From: Eutreptiella sp. 'Long Island Sound 2002'
Taxonomy: Eukaryota; Euglenozoa; Euglenophyceae; Eutreptiales; Eutreptiaceae
DNA length: 64,000 nt
NCBI GenBank assembly: GCA_964036045.1
Contig: OZ038382.1
Span: 84,233,918 to 84,297,917 of the forward strand
Direction of reading: 5' to 3'
Shown here: piece after piece, positions 32,199 through 43,030 of the stretch
How the letters are laid out: every line of letters begins with the position of its first letter
Numbering within the stretch: position 1 is the first letter of the stretch
Translations under genes and position numbers: made by a program
The notes under the pieces: model-generated
What the model was told of the DNA's origin: nothing
What the model saw: only the letters and a program-made list of their open reading frames with translations
Database searches by the model: none

Positions 32199-33141
32199 TT
32201 GACTCAGCCACGGACGTTCTCAGCAAGAGCACCGCGGACACAGGACCTGTCACCCGATCATGGGGAAGGGGAGACTGTCGAGGCCTACCTGGAGAGGCTG
32301 TTGGGTTCAGCTCCGCGGTGCAATTCCTTGCCCAGACGCCCCGCTGACACGCCATCTGAAGATGTTGATTTTGCAGAAGCGCAGACCACAAATTTGCTTG
32401 ATGATTTACAGCAACCGCCGCCAGCAGAGCGCAGGCCCTCGGCGGATAGCGGGCGGTACATTGTGGAAGCCCCGAGGAAGAACTATCACTATTGTTTGTT
32501 ATTGCTTTCTGTTGAACACCGCAGTTCTGCCTTGTGGACACACGATCTGCACAAACTGTGCAGGGAGGATCAGCCGGTGCCCACTGGATCGTACTGTCTT
32601 CGTTGCTGCCAATACCCCCAGGAACCGCGCTCTTCAGGATGCTGTGCAAGAATTTCTGCTGTCGGAAGGGGCTCGTACTAAAGGCCCAATACTGCCAGCA
32701 GCAGGAGCTGCAATATTCTCTCTGGGATCCACAACAAGACCACTGACAAATCTGCATGCCATGCGACAGGCCAGACTGCGAGCCTTCATGCACCTGTTGT
32801 CACCGGATCCTCGTGATGAACCAGCAGCAGATCCTCCTGGTGAATCAGCAGCGTGTCCTGATTCAGCGTGCTCGTAGATGCCAGCCCCAGCAGTGATTTC
32901 AAGAGCAGTGGCTTCGTTGGACTCTGAGCGGTTGCGACAGCGGAAATGGAAGTGCACGACAGTGCAGCGTCATGTGGAGTGGTCTGAGCAGCCACGTGCA
33001 GCAGCCGGAACATTGGTGCGCATCACGTTCAATGACGGCTGGTACGAGTGCCTGGCCGTTGGTGGTACTGTTGAATTAGGCGATGGAACAAGAAATCCCT
33101 GGAGCCGCATCCGCACCTGGCATGCAGCCAACAACCACTAA
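32199..33141 (+). pseudogene. Broken RING-finger gene
   Basis: The first half, in one frame (about 32,199-32,490), is acidic: EGETVEAYLERLLG and EDVDFAEAQTTNLLDDLQQ. The frame then changes and a RING core appears: VCYCFLLNTAVLPCGHTICTNC ends in the Cys-x2-His-x2-Cys-x2-Cys portion, followed by CPLDR, a C3HC3D-type RING whose second Cys pair is short by one residue. Then NRALQDAVQEFLL. TAG at 32,875-32,877 interrupts this frame, which continues open to 33,141 (VRITFNDGWYECLAVGG). RING proteins are usually E3 ubiquitin ligases. No clear start codon or splice sites explain the breaks, so a pseudogene is likely; an intron around 32,490 is possible. Confidence 0.45.
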
Positions 33142-33584
33142 GGTCAGCTAAGTACACTGTCTGGGTAATATGTTTAATTATTCTTTTTTCTTTGTCTTCA
33201 TCCTTGCCCACCATGCACAGTGGCATGCACCATAGCGCAGCAGTATAAATTCATATTTTTGTATGACTATAACTTCTTTTATTGCTGATTATTTATATGA
33301 TCGCACAGTGGAATAGACCACAGTGCAGCTTCTTCAGACACACGCATCAAATGGCCATTCGCTTCTCTGCTCAGTGCAATGTTGCTGTGCCTTCCCAGCT
33401 TTGTGAGTGCGCCAATCAATGAGGGAGGAAAGTAGTTCGCAGTTGGGGATATGTGTCAAGTCATTTTTTTACCTTTCAGGACAGCAGGGAACAACAAAAA
33501 AAATGCAGAGGTTCAAAAACCAGACAGTTGAACAGTTTTGAAAAAATGAACACCATATTTTGAAAAAGCATTTATGTTTTTTAG
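33142..33584. other. Intergenic
   Basis: A/T-rich spacer after the RING-like frame. No gene or strong signal; several A- and T-runs. Confidence 0.35.
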
Positions 33585-33795
33585 CAGAAAAGCTGCAGTG
33601 GGTTCTTGGCCACGTTGGGTTTGGAAACAGTTTTCAAAAATGACGGCAACATTTTGGAAATGCATTTTTGTTTGTTAGGATAAGAGCTGCAGTGGGTTCC
33701 AAAACGTTTTCGGAAAGAAACCAATCGAAAATGCAGTTTCGTTCGTTAGGATAAAAGCTGCAGTGAATATGAAAACGTTTTTCGGAAGAAACTAA
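33585..33795. repeat. Three diverged repeats of about 75-85 bp
   Basis: AAGAGCTGCAGTGGGTTC-like phrases occur at about 33,590, 33,682 and 33,754, each followed by an AACGTTTTC(G/A) motif and a GTTCGTTAGGATAA-like link. Short decayed tandem repeat, no coding sense. Confidence 0.5.
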
Positions 33796-34224
33796 GTCAC
33801 ATCACATCACGTCACATCACATCACATCACGGCAATTCAAATATCGTCACACGTATCAAAAAACATTAAATCACCTGAAATCAAATCACGCCACGTCACA
33901 CCACATCACATCAATTCAAATCAAATATCATTGCACGAAATCACATCACATGACATCGCATGGCATCACATGACATCCGATCACAACCCATCACATCACG
34001 TCACATCACATCACATTACATCACATCACATTACATCACATCACATCACATCACATTACATCACATCACATCACATCACATCACATCAAATCACATCACA
34101 TCACATCACATCACATCAGATCACATCACATCACATCACATCACATCACATCACATCACATCACATCACATCACATCACATCACATCACATCACATCACA
34201 TCACATCACATCACATCACATCAA
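33796..34224. repeat. TCACA pentanucleotide microsatellite, array 1
   Basis: Degenerate to 33,930, then near-perfect CATCA/TCACA units to 34,223. Open in several frames (His-Ile-Thr-Ser repeats) because the unit lacks stops; not a gene. Confidence 0.9.
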
Positions 34225-34520
34225 AGGCAGTGAGGCAGTGCGTTGCAGGAGGTCCACTGCCGACTGCCCCCAGGCCGTGGCGCAGTGTGTCCCAGGAGTA
34301 CCACTGCCCACTGCCCCAGGCAGGGCGGCAGTGTATTGCAGGAGATGCCCGGCCCCCTGCCCCAAGGGAGGGAGGCAGTGAGCGGCGGGAGTACCACTCG
34401 CCACTGCCCTCAGGCAATGCGGCAGTGCGAAGCACGATTTCCACTGCCCACAGCCCCCAGGCTGCCTGGCAGTGCGTTACACTGCCCACTGCCCTCTGCC
34501 CACAACAACAGTGCAGCAGG
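34225..34520. repeat. GGCAGTG/CACTGCC repeat, unit about 50-60 bp
   Basis: Five diverged units each with GGCAGTG(C/T) followed within 25-40 bp by CACTGCCC, giving local dyads (34,232, 34,278, 34,329, 34,374 and 34,429). It sits between the two TCACA arrays. No gene; an open frame across it has no domain. Confidence 0.55.
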
Positions 34521-34803
34521 GCACACACAGTGCAGTGTAGTGCAGAGCACCAAGCAGTGCGGCACCACACAGAAGGCACTGGTGGTGCAGCGCGGCACGC
34601 AGGGTGCAGTGGGCAAATGAGACCCTGTGTGATTGCGCGCAGGCGTCGGCAAGGCAGTGTCGGCCAAGTGCAAGAATGCACTGGTCCGGCTATGCCACCA
34701 CACACTTACAAACGGCGCGCACACAACACACACAGCCCAGCCCGTTTACCTGTACCCGTGGGTAGACATCCCGGCCTTTTGCCCTTTGGTAACAGCGCCT
34801 TCT
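34521..34803. other. Spacer between the TCACA arrays
   Basis: GC-balanced, GCAGTG words continue (GGGCACACACAGTGCAGTG). Nothing else recognised. Confidence 0.35.
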
Positions 34804-35175
34804 GCACATCACATCACATCACATCACATCACATCACATCACATCACATCACATCACATCACATCACATCACATCACATCACATCACATCACATCACATC
34901 ACATCACATCACATCACATCACATCACATCAAATCACATCACGTCACCTCACGTCACATCACGTCACGTCACGTCACGTCACGTCACGTCACGTCATGTC
35001 ACGTCACGGCACATCAGGTCATGTCACATCACATCGCATCTCATCACGTCACATCACATCACATCGCATCACGCCACACGAAAGTACACCACACGAGATC
35101 ACACTACATCACATCGAATCACATCACGTCACATTGCATCATATCACATCACATCACGTTGCGAACACCACATCC
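34804..35175. repeat. TCACA pentanucleotide microsatellite, array 2
   Basis: Perfect CATCA units 34,804-34,940, then a CGTCA variant (34,945-35,005) and degenerate units to about 35,175. Same unit and strand as array 1; the two arrays bracket a 0.58-kb segment. Confidence 0.88.
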
Positions 35176-35352
35176 TATCAACTTATAACGCATCACATCA
35201 TACGGCATGAAAAAATGTCAATTTGTATTGGTTCATACAAAGTCAGCTTACATAAGGCCCCCACACCTCCAAGGCACCGCCTGTTTATGAGACCTTTATC
35301 AATGGGGTCCAACTGTGCTAACAATAACTGAAACTCCAGGTTAGGTTTACGA

Positions 35353-35376
35353 TTAGGGTTAGGGTTAGGGTTAGGG
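35353..35376 (+). repeat. Interstitial TTAGGG x4
   Basis: Four perfect TTAGGG units, flanked by GA on the left and GTCACC on the right. TTAGGG is the telomere repeat of animals, many fungi and several algal groups. A twin array of exactly four units lies 2.3 kb away. Confidence 0.85.
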
Positions 35377-35444
35377 TCACCGAGCTGGTGGAACCAGTCT
35401 TGGTTTTATAACCCTTTTTAGTGTCTAGGGTGGACCTACCAGGT

Positions 35445-35503
35445 TTAGCAGCAGCAGCAGCAAGCAGCAGCAAGCAGCAGCAAGCAGCAAGCAGCAGCAC
35501 GCG
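35445..35503 (+). repeat. GCAGCA/AGCAGC microsatellite
   Basis: CAG-type repeat with interspersed AAG (GCAGCAAGCAGC). About 60 bp. No reading frame with other coding support. Confidence 0.8.
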
Positions 35504-37670
35504 TGAAATGGGTAAAAATCAGATTTCCGTCGTGCCGCTTTGTATTCAGGTGAAATTTTGGTGCATGATTTTTTTGGGTGTGAGGTACAATCAAACAAAA
35601 GTTGAGCAGGAAACTCAACGCTGGCGGCCAGAAACGGGATTCGCAAATGGCGGACCTCAGTTTCAGAAACTGCATTTTAGGGCCAAAAACAGCCATTTTT
35701 GGGCCAATAAAGCCCTGGAACACATTCAAAATGGCCAAACGAAGGGAAACGGTGGGTACACTCCACGTGCCGCCTGACCTCCCTGTGTCAACGAGCTCTT
35801 TGCAGCCCTCTAACTCCATGATATGCCGCGGAAGCGGCCCAAAAAGGCCCCCAGAAGCTCCAACTGCCGACAGCCACAAACCAAGAATAGGCCATATCTT
35901 TGGCTACATGGCTCGAAATGCGATTCCGAGGGCACCTACTACACCCGCAACCCCCCACAATTTGTGGTCCCCACCCCTCAGAATTGCCCAAACGGACGCC
36001 TAGACCCCAATACCTAGGCCCACTAGGCTGTGGCAAGCTGCAACCTGAAAGCCCAAACAGGTGGGTACCCACATGGGTCAACAGGGTCCAATAGGGCAAA
36101 AAATATGACTTTCCGCAAAAATGATCCTAGACCATGTGCGACGCTAAAACAAGCGGAGGGGGGCTCCACGAGATGGGGAAGGGCAGTGTGCGCGCTGCGA
36201 TCGCCTCTGAAGGGTATCTGTCGGACGACGAATTCAGATTGCACGATATGCACGTGCATGATCTGCTATTTATAGCAAAGAACGATGAGCATGTTGAGGA
36301 AATTTCAATGAAGCAATGATACATGATTTGTTGTCAAGGGTGTGGAAAAGTAAGGTTAAACGAATCCTTTGTCTTTCGTGCTTGGTCTGGCTTTTCCTTT
36401 GCTGGTGCGAAGCACCATCAAAAGAAAAGCCTTATTACGCTTTTAGCCATTTTCGGGTCACCTTTCTATGTCGGAAATGGAGCCGGGCGGTGACAAACAA
36501 ACGGAAAAACACTCCTTTGCCTTGTGTTTAAGCTAGCAGCGCAAGGACAGGGACGGTGCATTGGGCAAGATTAGCGACACAGGGTGCAAATAGCATACAA
36601 TTGACATATTCATAACTCAGGCCTATTGTATCGGATTTTGACGAAATTAAGGGTAATTATGGTCAATTTGGGGGTGTTCTTTGCATTTTTGAGCTTAAAA
36701 AAGGCACCTGAGTGCGCTGAAAACTGTCAAATCGAAAAGCGGTGCTAAAACGAAATGACGGCGGTTTCTCAATTGAACAGCAAGGCGAGGCTTTTAGAAT
36801 CATTCTTAAACCTGGTCTTAGATTGAAATTTCGTGCATTGTAGCCCCATTTCACTTTGGACAGTCAAAATGCAAGATCGCAAATGCCGGCGACTGCAAAA
36901 TGCACGCGTGCACAGCAAATAAATAATATGGCAAATAGATTTCCTGAGATTTGGGGCCTCTGGCTTACACATAGTGTTGTTCGGCACCCGAACTTTGCTC
37001 GTGCGCTTTGAAATTGCATCCCTAGCTTATATGGAATTAGTGGATGCTGGTAAAGAAGTTAAAACCTTGTAGTAGTCCTAACTTTGCAAAACAGCCATGA
37101 TTGATTGAAACAAATATGACAGTGCGAATCAACTCTCTGAGGCAGTCATTTAGAGGGGCTGCATCGTAGACTTTTGGGATATGTTTCATTTTGGCGCGCG
37201 GATTGTATATAATGGCATAAGGACTGCTTTTAGAGGGGGGCGGGGCCCCATTCCCCGGCCCCCCAATTAAAAGCCCCCCATGGGGGGGGAGAGTGAACAA
37301 GCGTTTTTGGACTGTTTTGAGCTTGTGGTGGCCCATTTTGGTCCTCCAAAAATCTCAAAATGCCTTGAGAATGGGCTGTTTTGGGACCAAAAATGGGTCA
37401 AAAGTGGGTCAAAAACACATTCTTCCAAAACTCATCGTAGACCCTTTGGGGTGCACAAAAGGGTGAAATGAGCCCATTTTGAGCCCATTTTGGGGCATTT
37501 TAGCCCCTGAGAAGTCCAAAAAGCCTTGAAAGCGGGCCTCGTGGTGATGGGGTTCAGGTGCATTTCACTTTGTCAACAGCCATCAATGTGTGAATCATTC
37601 TTGATGTCCCTCACCATTCATATCTAATGTTCCCTCCCCCACCAGCTCGGTCCCAATATTCAGTCTAGAT
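35504..37670. other. Intergenic, 2.2 kb without a recognised gene
   Basis: Ordinary composition. Words such as GGGCCAAAAAC, CATTTTTGGG and GCCCATTTTGAGCCC recur at 35,660-35,740 and 37,310-37,510, so the two ends share a decayed repeat. A G/C block with GGGGCCCC and CCCCATGGGG dyads lies at 37,235-37,290. No coding frame with support. Confidence 0.4.
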
Positions 37671-37696
37671 TAGGGTTAGGGTTAGGGTTAGGGTCT
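37671..37696 (+). repeat. Interstitial TTAGGG x4 (second array)
   Basis: Four TTAGGG units preceded by GA and followed by GTCTGG, the same layout as 35,353-35,376. Adjacent on the right to a 10-bp minisatellite. Confidence 0.85.
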
Positions 37697-37724
37697 GGGT
37701 TACTGGCATACTGCAGGATACGGC

Positions 37725-37890
37725 AGCGAAAGCAGGAGACGGCAGTATACGGCAGATACGTCAGGATACGGCAGGATACGGCAGGATACGGCAGGATACG
37801 GCAGGATACGGCAGGATACGGCAGGATACGGCAGCATACGGCAGGATACGGCAGGATACGGCAGGATACGGCAGGATACGGCAGGATACG
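37725..37890 (+). repeat. 10-bp minisatellite (GGATACGGCA), about 13-15 copies
   Basis: Nearly perfect decamers with a few variants (GCATACGGCA, a cagcgaaagcaggaga start). Sharp right end at CGCGTATTACAGG. Confidence 0.9.
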
Positions 37891-37904
37891 CGTATTACAG
37901 GAAT

Positions 37905-38240
37905 ATGGTCCTATTAGGGAAACCCCAGAACACACATGGGTACATAGCGTTCTGCCCACCTAACCCTCTGCAGCAGGCCTGGCTGCACGCCTGGAGGCAC
38001 GACCCAGCGGTGCACAACTGCAGCACCCGGGCCAGCAAGCTGCACTGGCAGGTAGTCGGCGGCCTGTTTATCCCACAGTCCCTGTATGTGCCCCTCCACC
38101 CCCACTATGGGCGCTCAGGTGCACAGCAAACCGTGTTTGCTTTCCAGCAGCGGCCTTCGGAGCTCCTGATGGCCCCGCTGCAGTCACAGGCGCCCCAAAC
38201 CCTCCCCCCAGGGAAACCGCCGTCAGGTCTCGGCCCCTGA
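37905..38240 (+). CDS. Unrecognised open frame, possible exon
   Basis: About 110 codons starting near 37,905, with mixed codon use (HGYIAFCPPNPLQQAW, LHWQVVGGLFIPQ). No domain recognised. No good splice signal at either end, and the antisense strand is also partly open. Could be an exon of a gene at this locus or chance. Confidence 0.2.
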   Translation: MVLLGKPQNTHGYIAFCPPNPLQQAWLHAWRHDPAVHNCSTRASKLHWQVVGGLFIPQSLYVPLHPHYGRSGAQQTVFAFQQRPSELLMAPLQSQAPQTLPPGKPPSGLGP

Positions 38241-38970
38241 CCAGTGGGAGGCGCAACGAGAAACAGTGCCATCCGCGGTTTTATTCCTGCTGAAGCCCAC
38301 GCCCCCTCCCGTCAGTTGCCTCCCACCTGCGACCCATGAGTAAAGGGGACCTGCTGCTTCCGTGGGGTGGAAGAGGTCGATATGATCATCGGCATAGGGT
38401 GGGTGCCTGCCGGCCTGCCGCGAGCACCGGTCTTGGGACCAGCGGTGAATTTAGTTCTGAAGGTTAGAGGCCCGCCACATGGGACCGCGAAGGGGAAGTG
38501 GGCCGATGATGAAGCGCCCCCGGGCGTAACAGAGGCGCAATGCGTGGCCTCAGCAACGATGTTTGGCTCAAGCAGCTTAGTCTATGGCCGTCAGGCAAGG
38601 GTATGATACCCGACACAGGTGACGTACTCCAGGTGTGTGGATCTCAGTGTACATATCTGCAACTAGTATCAATACCCTGGAAGCCGATCATTGTGCGAAC
38701 ACTTTGAAAAAAAAAAAGAAAGATAAGTGTCAACTGCAAACTGTCCCGATCAGAAATTCTCTGGGCAGCAAGAACTTGTCCCGACAGCAAAAACAGTTAT
38801 TTATGCTAGCATTTTATTGGGATGTTGCTTTCGAGTGAATCCAAAATTACGTTTGACATTGTGTTATTTGGTGGGGAGGGCGTTTGAATTCAATTATGAT
38901 TGCACTGTCTAGTATTGGTAGTCTGTATTCCATCCTCTGTTTGTCCTCTTCTTTCCACATTTTCTGTTTA
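38241..38970. other. Intergenic or intronic
   Basis: No supported gene. An A12 run near 38,706. A pyrimidine-rich stretch at 38,935-38,972 leads to an AG, the likely acceptor of the next exon. Confidence 0.35.
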
Positions 38971-38972
38971 TA

Positions 38973-39116
38973 GGCTTTCGCAGCTATGAACATGCTGGCA
39001 ATGATCGCAGACGAGGCCCTAAGGGACACTGCAGCGTTCAAGGAGGGCAGAAGAAAATACAAGGGGAAGACAACCAAAAAAAAAAAACAAAGAACAAGAA
39101 ACAAGAAAAAACAGGT
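38973..39116 (+). CDS. Candidate internal exon, Lys-rich
   Basis: Preceded by TTCTGTTTATAG (acceptor-like) and followed by CAG|GTACTTG (donor-like). It reads MNMLAMIADEALRDTAAFKEG then a Lys/Arg-rich end (TTKKKKQRTRNKKKQ). Helical, basic C-terminus. GT-AG signals and a good acceptor tract support it; no homolog recognised. Confidence 0.35.
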
Positions 39117-39118
39117 AC

Positions 39119-39155
<37 letters not shown>
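39117..39155. repeat. (GT)n dinucleotide microsatellite, about 17-18 units
   Basis: Begins right at the donor of the candidate exon. Intronic position would be usual for such a repeat. Confidence 0.9.
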
Positions 39156-39156
<1 letters not shown>

Positions 39157-41568
39157 AACTTAGCACTGCAGAGCACAGCACAGCACAACTTCACACTGCA
39201 CGTACAGCACAGCACCTTTATTCACCGCACTTTTGTTCTCACTGTTGGAGCACAAGCTCTGGAAACCGGCGAAGTTGCTGTGTCTCAAGGTAAATTGGAC
39301 GGGTCAACTCAACAGCCCATGCAGCGCAAGACTCCTTCCTTGGGTTGGCTGCTGGTGTTGGCTGTTCCTTTTACCGCGGCCTGGGTGACCCTGATGTACT
39401 CTGTTGTGAAGTATAGTAAGCCTCAAACAAAGCCATCACTGGAGCACGCTGGCACTAGACAGGTGCGTTGATGCCCAGGCAGCCCGGACGAAGCACATCG
39501 CATTCTTTCGCTTGTCTCGTTCGAAGTAGCCTGCAGAGGGGTCAGTATTCTATGGGTCAGTTCAGAGCTTACAATCTTCACTCCTGTTTCCAGTTCTCAA
39601 GGTCTTTGCAGCTCTTCTCCAGCAGCCGCATGGGGACACAGTTGTATGCCTCCTAATTCCAAGACAATCCAGAACCACATGCATTTCCGAAGTATGTCTT
39701 TTGAGCACGTCGATGTGCAGCAGGTTACACAGAGGTGGTAACGGAGCGTTTTAGACAGATTACAAGGAGTGCTGGTCTGGTGCATACGACAGGTGCTTTG
39801 ATCCAGATAGAGAAAAGGCTTCGTGCTTGGCGGTCGCGAGTTTTTGTCTTTTGCAGATTCACCGAATCACCCATTGGGTTTGTCAAGAATGCTGAAATCG
39901 TTAGCAGCCGGTCAGCAATGGTCGGTTTCTTTGCTCTTCGGCTCGTGGAAGCCCTTCATGGGGATTGATGTCGAAAAGGGTATTGACATCAGATCTTAGT
40001 CCGTCCGGGCCCTTCAGCATCTGTCTTTGTTGATGTTCAGAAATTTTTTTGCCGTTTTCCTTCGGGGAATCAACGTGACCTGTTGTGCAGATTCGTCGAG
40101 CACAGAGGTGGCCTCCAATGTTCGTGTGACCATTTGTACAGTCTGGTAGCAAAAAGTGGATTATGCTCTTTGCCACAGACACCAGGGCGCACGAGCTCAG
40201 CAGCTAGTGGTACTGAGGGTGGTTGACAGTTTTCCCTGGAGGAGGCCTGTGCAGATGCATGCATGTACCGGTTGCCACAAGGAGGCCCAGTGCACACCAG
40301 TTGCCTACCGAGAGCATGTGCATTCAGTGCTAGTTTTGCATCAGATTTACACGGCAAAAAAGTTTTGACTCACGGGTGCACATAGGCAGTACCCAAATGT
40401 TTATTCATAAAGCCCGAGGTCCTCACACAATCAGCCTCAATATTCTGTGATCACACATGTCTATCTAACAGGGACAGGGTTGTCACTTTGTAACTGGATC
40501 CTCCAAGTTATTTTGACAGTTTTATCAATGCAGTTTCTCCTGCCTGCTGTGTCCTGGCGGGGGTGGGTTGGCAGGATCTGCAGCCCATGGGGACCACTTT
40601 GAGGGGAGGTCCTGGCACATTATCCTAGGCCTCCCAGGCCCTCCAGCAAATGAGTCCACATCACCTGGGTTCCTGCTGCAAAGTGGGCGCACATTCCTCG
40701 ATGACCCATACAGGTGCACTTACATCCCTGCGATGGCCAACACTCGAGACGCGATAGCCCCCCGGCCGTGGGTTGTCAGCTCTAGTATGCAGATTGGAAA
40801 TGCCAATGATAGCTGTCCTGCTTTTTCGACACACTGCAGGCAGTACCCAGGGATGCATGGAGATTGTGGCAAGTTACTGTTTGCCAGGAGCACTTTTCCC
40901 TCCTATGCTGGTACCCCTGCCGCTTGCTCATCCCAGAGGCCCGGGTGTAGAGCACGCAAACCATGTGTGTGTTCAAGAATGCATGTGTACAACAAGCATG
41001 GAAGCCAACATGTTTGCTTCAGGTTCAATGACTCTTTTTGATTTGCAGTAGGCAACCAGATGGTTTGGTGAATCTCCTCAAAGAAGAAAACTGCGGGCAC
41101 AGAAACATCGATCAAATCAATTGTTACACAGTTCAGTGCAGCACAGTGCCCGAATATCTGTGCTTCTGTGGGTTCAGGACACCAAACAGCATTACCGAGG
41201 TACCACGTTGGAAGCGCCTAAACCCTGGAGGTTTGGATTCATATCTTTTTAATTCCCCTCCAATATGTTCCCATTTGGTGCAGTCAAAACCCTGCATCCT
41301 TGGAGTATTTAGCCACAGTGAAATCAACTTTTGTGAGCGCTCTCTAGGCCATAATTCAGCAAGGTTTTGTGCAACTGGTGCATCACGCTCGCCGGGACAC
41401 GGATCGTAAAGTATGCTTCGGAGTCATGGAGGGGAATTTGGCTTCCACATAGGGAGTGGTTGCGGCACATGCACTAGGGGCAAGAAAAAGGTATGAGGTT
41501 CCAAAGCTGAGCCTTTCTCAACTAGGATCCGGGACTTTATGTGTGCGTAGGGATGAAATCTGAAGATG
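39156..41568 (+). other. Possible spliced gene region, exons uncertain
   Basis: Candidate signals: donor-like CAAG|GTAAAT at 39,288 and ACAG|GTGCGT at 39,463; acceptor-like TTTCCAG at 39,593 with a plausible frame VLKVFAALLQQPHGDTVVC; acceptor TCTTTTGCAG at 39,856 with SPIGFVKNAEIVSS. A hydrophobic stretch LGWLLVLAVPFTAAWVTLMY near 39,340-39,400 could be a membrane segment. A 157-codon open frame at 40,568-41,041 (Cys-rich second half) is unrecognised. No single model joins these. Confidence 0.2.
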
Positions 41569-41690
41569 CACCAGAAAGGTTCGTATGCTCAATAATGTTA
41601 GTGCTGAGAAATCCTGAGCAAACGAAGTTGTCTCATTAATTACGCAGAGACAAATGTTGAAGGCGCACCAGGAAAGGTTCGTATGCCCAA
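41569..41690. repeat. 98-bp direct repeat edge
   Basis: GCACCAGAAAGGTTCGTATGC at 41,569 recurs with one inserted base at about 41,667. It lies just outside the left arm of the large inverted repeat. Confidence 0.5.
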
Positions 41691-42477
41691 TAACATCACC
41701 TAGGCTTTTAAGGGAGGCATTTGTCCCAAAATGGTCCTCAAAAGCCAAAAGGTGCATCTATTGGCCTCATACACCTTGATGCAATTGGTATGGTGCAACC
41801 ATGGGATGTTTGAACGATGACATACGTATACACTGTGTTGTTCGCATGTCAGGTATATGTTATTCAACAAAAACCCGGTGAGGCACCTTGTGATGTGCAT
41901 ATGTGCTTCACAATGTGTGTCACTACTGTTTCACCCTGTTCCCTTCTATTGGCAGTCTTTTCGGGGGGGGTATACATTGCAACATCCAAAGCTTAATGTG
42001 TGTTGAACATGTTTGTGGAAGCTTGTCTTCAATGGATCGGGGGCTGTGAGAACACTGCCCTTTGTGTTACGTGTGATACACCTTGTGACACGTATATGCG
42101 TCTCACAAGGTGTGTCGCAGGTCTACTCATGTTTTGCTTTCCTAGACTCAAAAATCCTGTCTGATCCGTTCTTGTTTAGTAGTTCTGCGTATCACAATAT
42201 ATTGTTTAAGCACTTCCTCAAGCCACTGAACCGTGGACCCGCAAATGTGTGTTCTGTGATCTGCATTTGCGTGTCGCACGACACGCCAGCAGGTCGCGCA
42301 GATCCGTCTATCCGGGAGAATTGACACGTAATGTTGACTTTTTTACAGATGCAACATGAGTGAAAGTATGGCGCCTTTCTTTCGGCCTGGCCAGCCACAA
42401 AAGGCGCCGTTCAGTGCAAAAAAGTATGGTGCCTTTCTGAATTTTGAAAATGCTTTTGCCTGTAGTCTCTGTGGTGC

Positions 42478-43030
42478 GCTGTGACAGGTAATAAGCACGT
42501 CTCACAACCTGTCAACGGCTCCGCCATGTTCTACCTTCGCAGCCGTTCTGGAATGTGTCAGATGATGCCAAGCAACCAAAGAAGCACCAAAAACGGAATC
42601 TCCCACCCACAGAAGCGTCGGATCGCCCGCAGGTTCTCATATGCAGTGTTGTGTTGCGCTGTGATACGTTATAAGCACGTCAGACAACCTGTCATCGGCT
42701 GTCCCATCTTCTACCTTCACAGCCTTTCTCCAATGTGTCAGATAATGCCAAGCAATCAAAGAAGCACCAAAAAGGCAAGCTCCCACCCACAGAAGCGTCC
42801 CATCGCCCGCTGGTTTACACATACAGTTTTGTGTTGCGCTGTGATAAGTCATTGTTGCGTCGCACAACGTCTCACGAGCGGCCACTCTTTATTTGTCAGA
42901 AATGCGGGAAAGGAAGCACCAGTGAGGCCGCCCAACCACAGACGCAGACACTCGACGCACACACTGCTTCAAAACCTGCCAATCGGATAGAGGTGCGTTA
43001 TGGCAGCTTTGTGCAATGTTGTAGCGTGCT
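42478..43030. repeat. 181-bp tandem repeat, three units
   Basis: Units begin with GCTGTGA(C/T)A at 42,478, 42,659 and 42,840 (period 181); a fourth start at about 43,029 follows after 190 bp. Shared inner blocks include TTCTACCTTC(A/G)CAGCC, AATGTGTCAGAT and CCCACCCACAGAAGCGTC. Each unit begins with a short dyad of the palindrome family. Confidence 0.8.

Noticed and set aside
33931-35331. His-Ile-Thr-Ser repeat proteins
   Set aside because: Direct products of the TCACA microsatellite, open in several frames.
35445-35503. Polyglutamine-coding CAG repeat
   Set aside because: Interrupted by AAG, no surrounding coding frame or splice sites.
42478-43030. CRISPR-like array
   Set aside because: Only three 181-bp units without short repeat-spacer order, in eukaryotic DNA.
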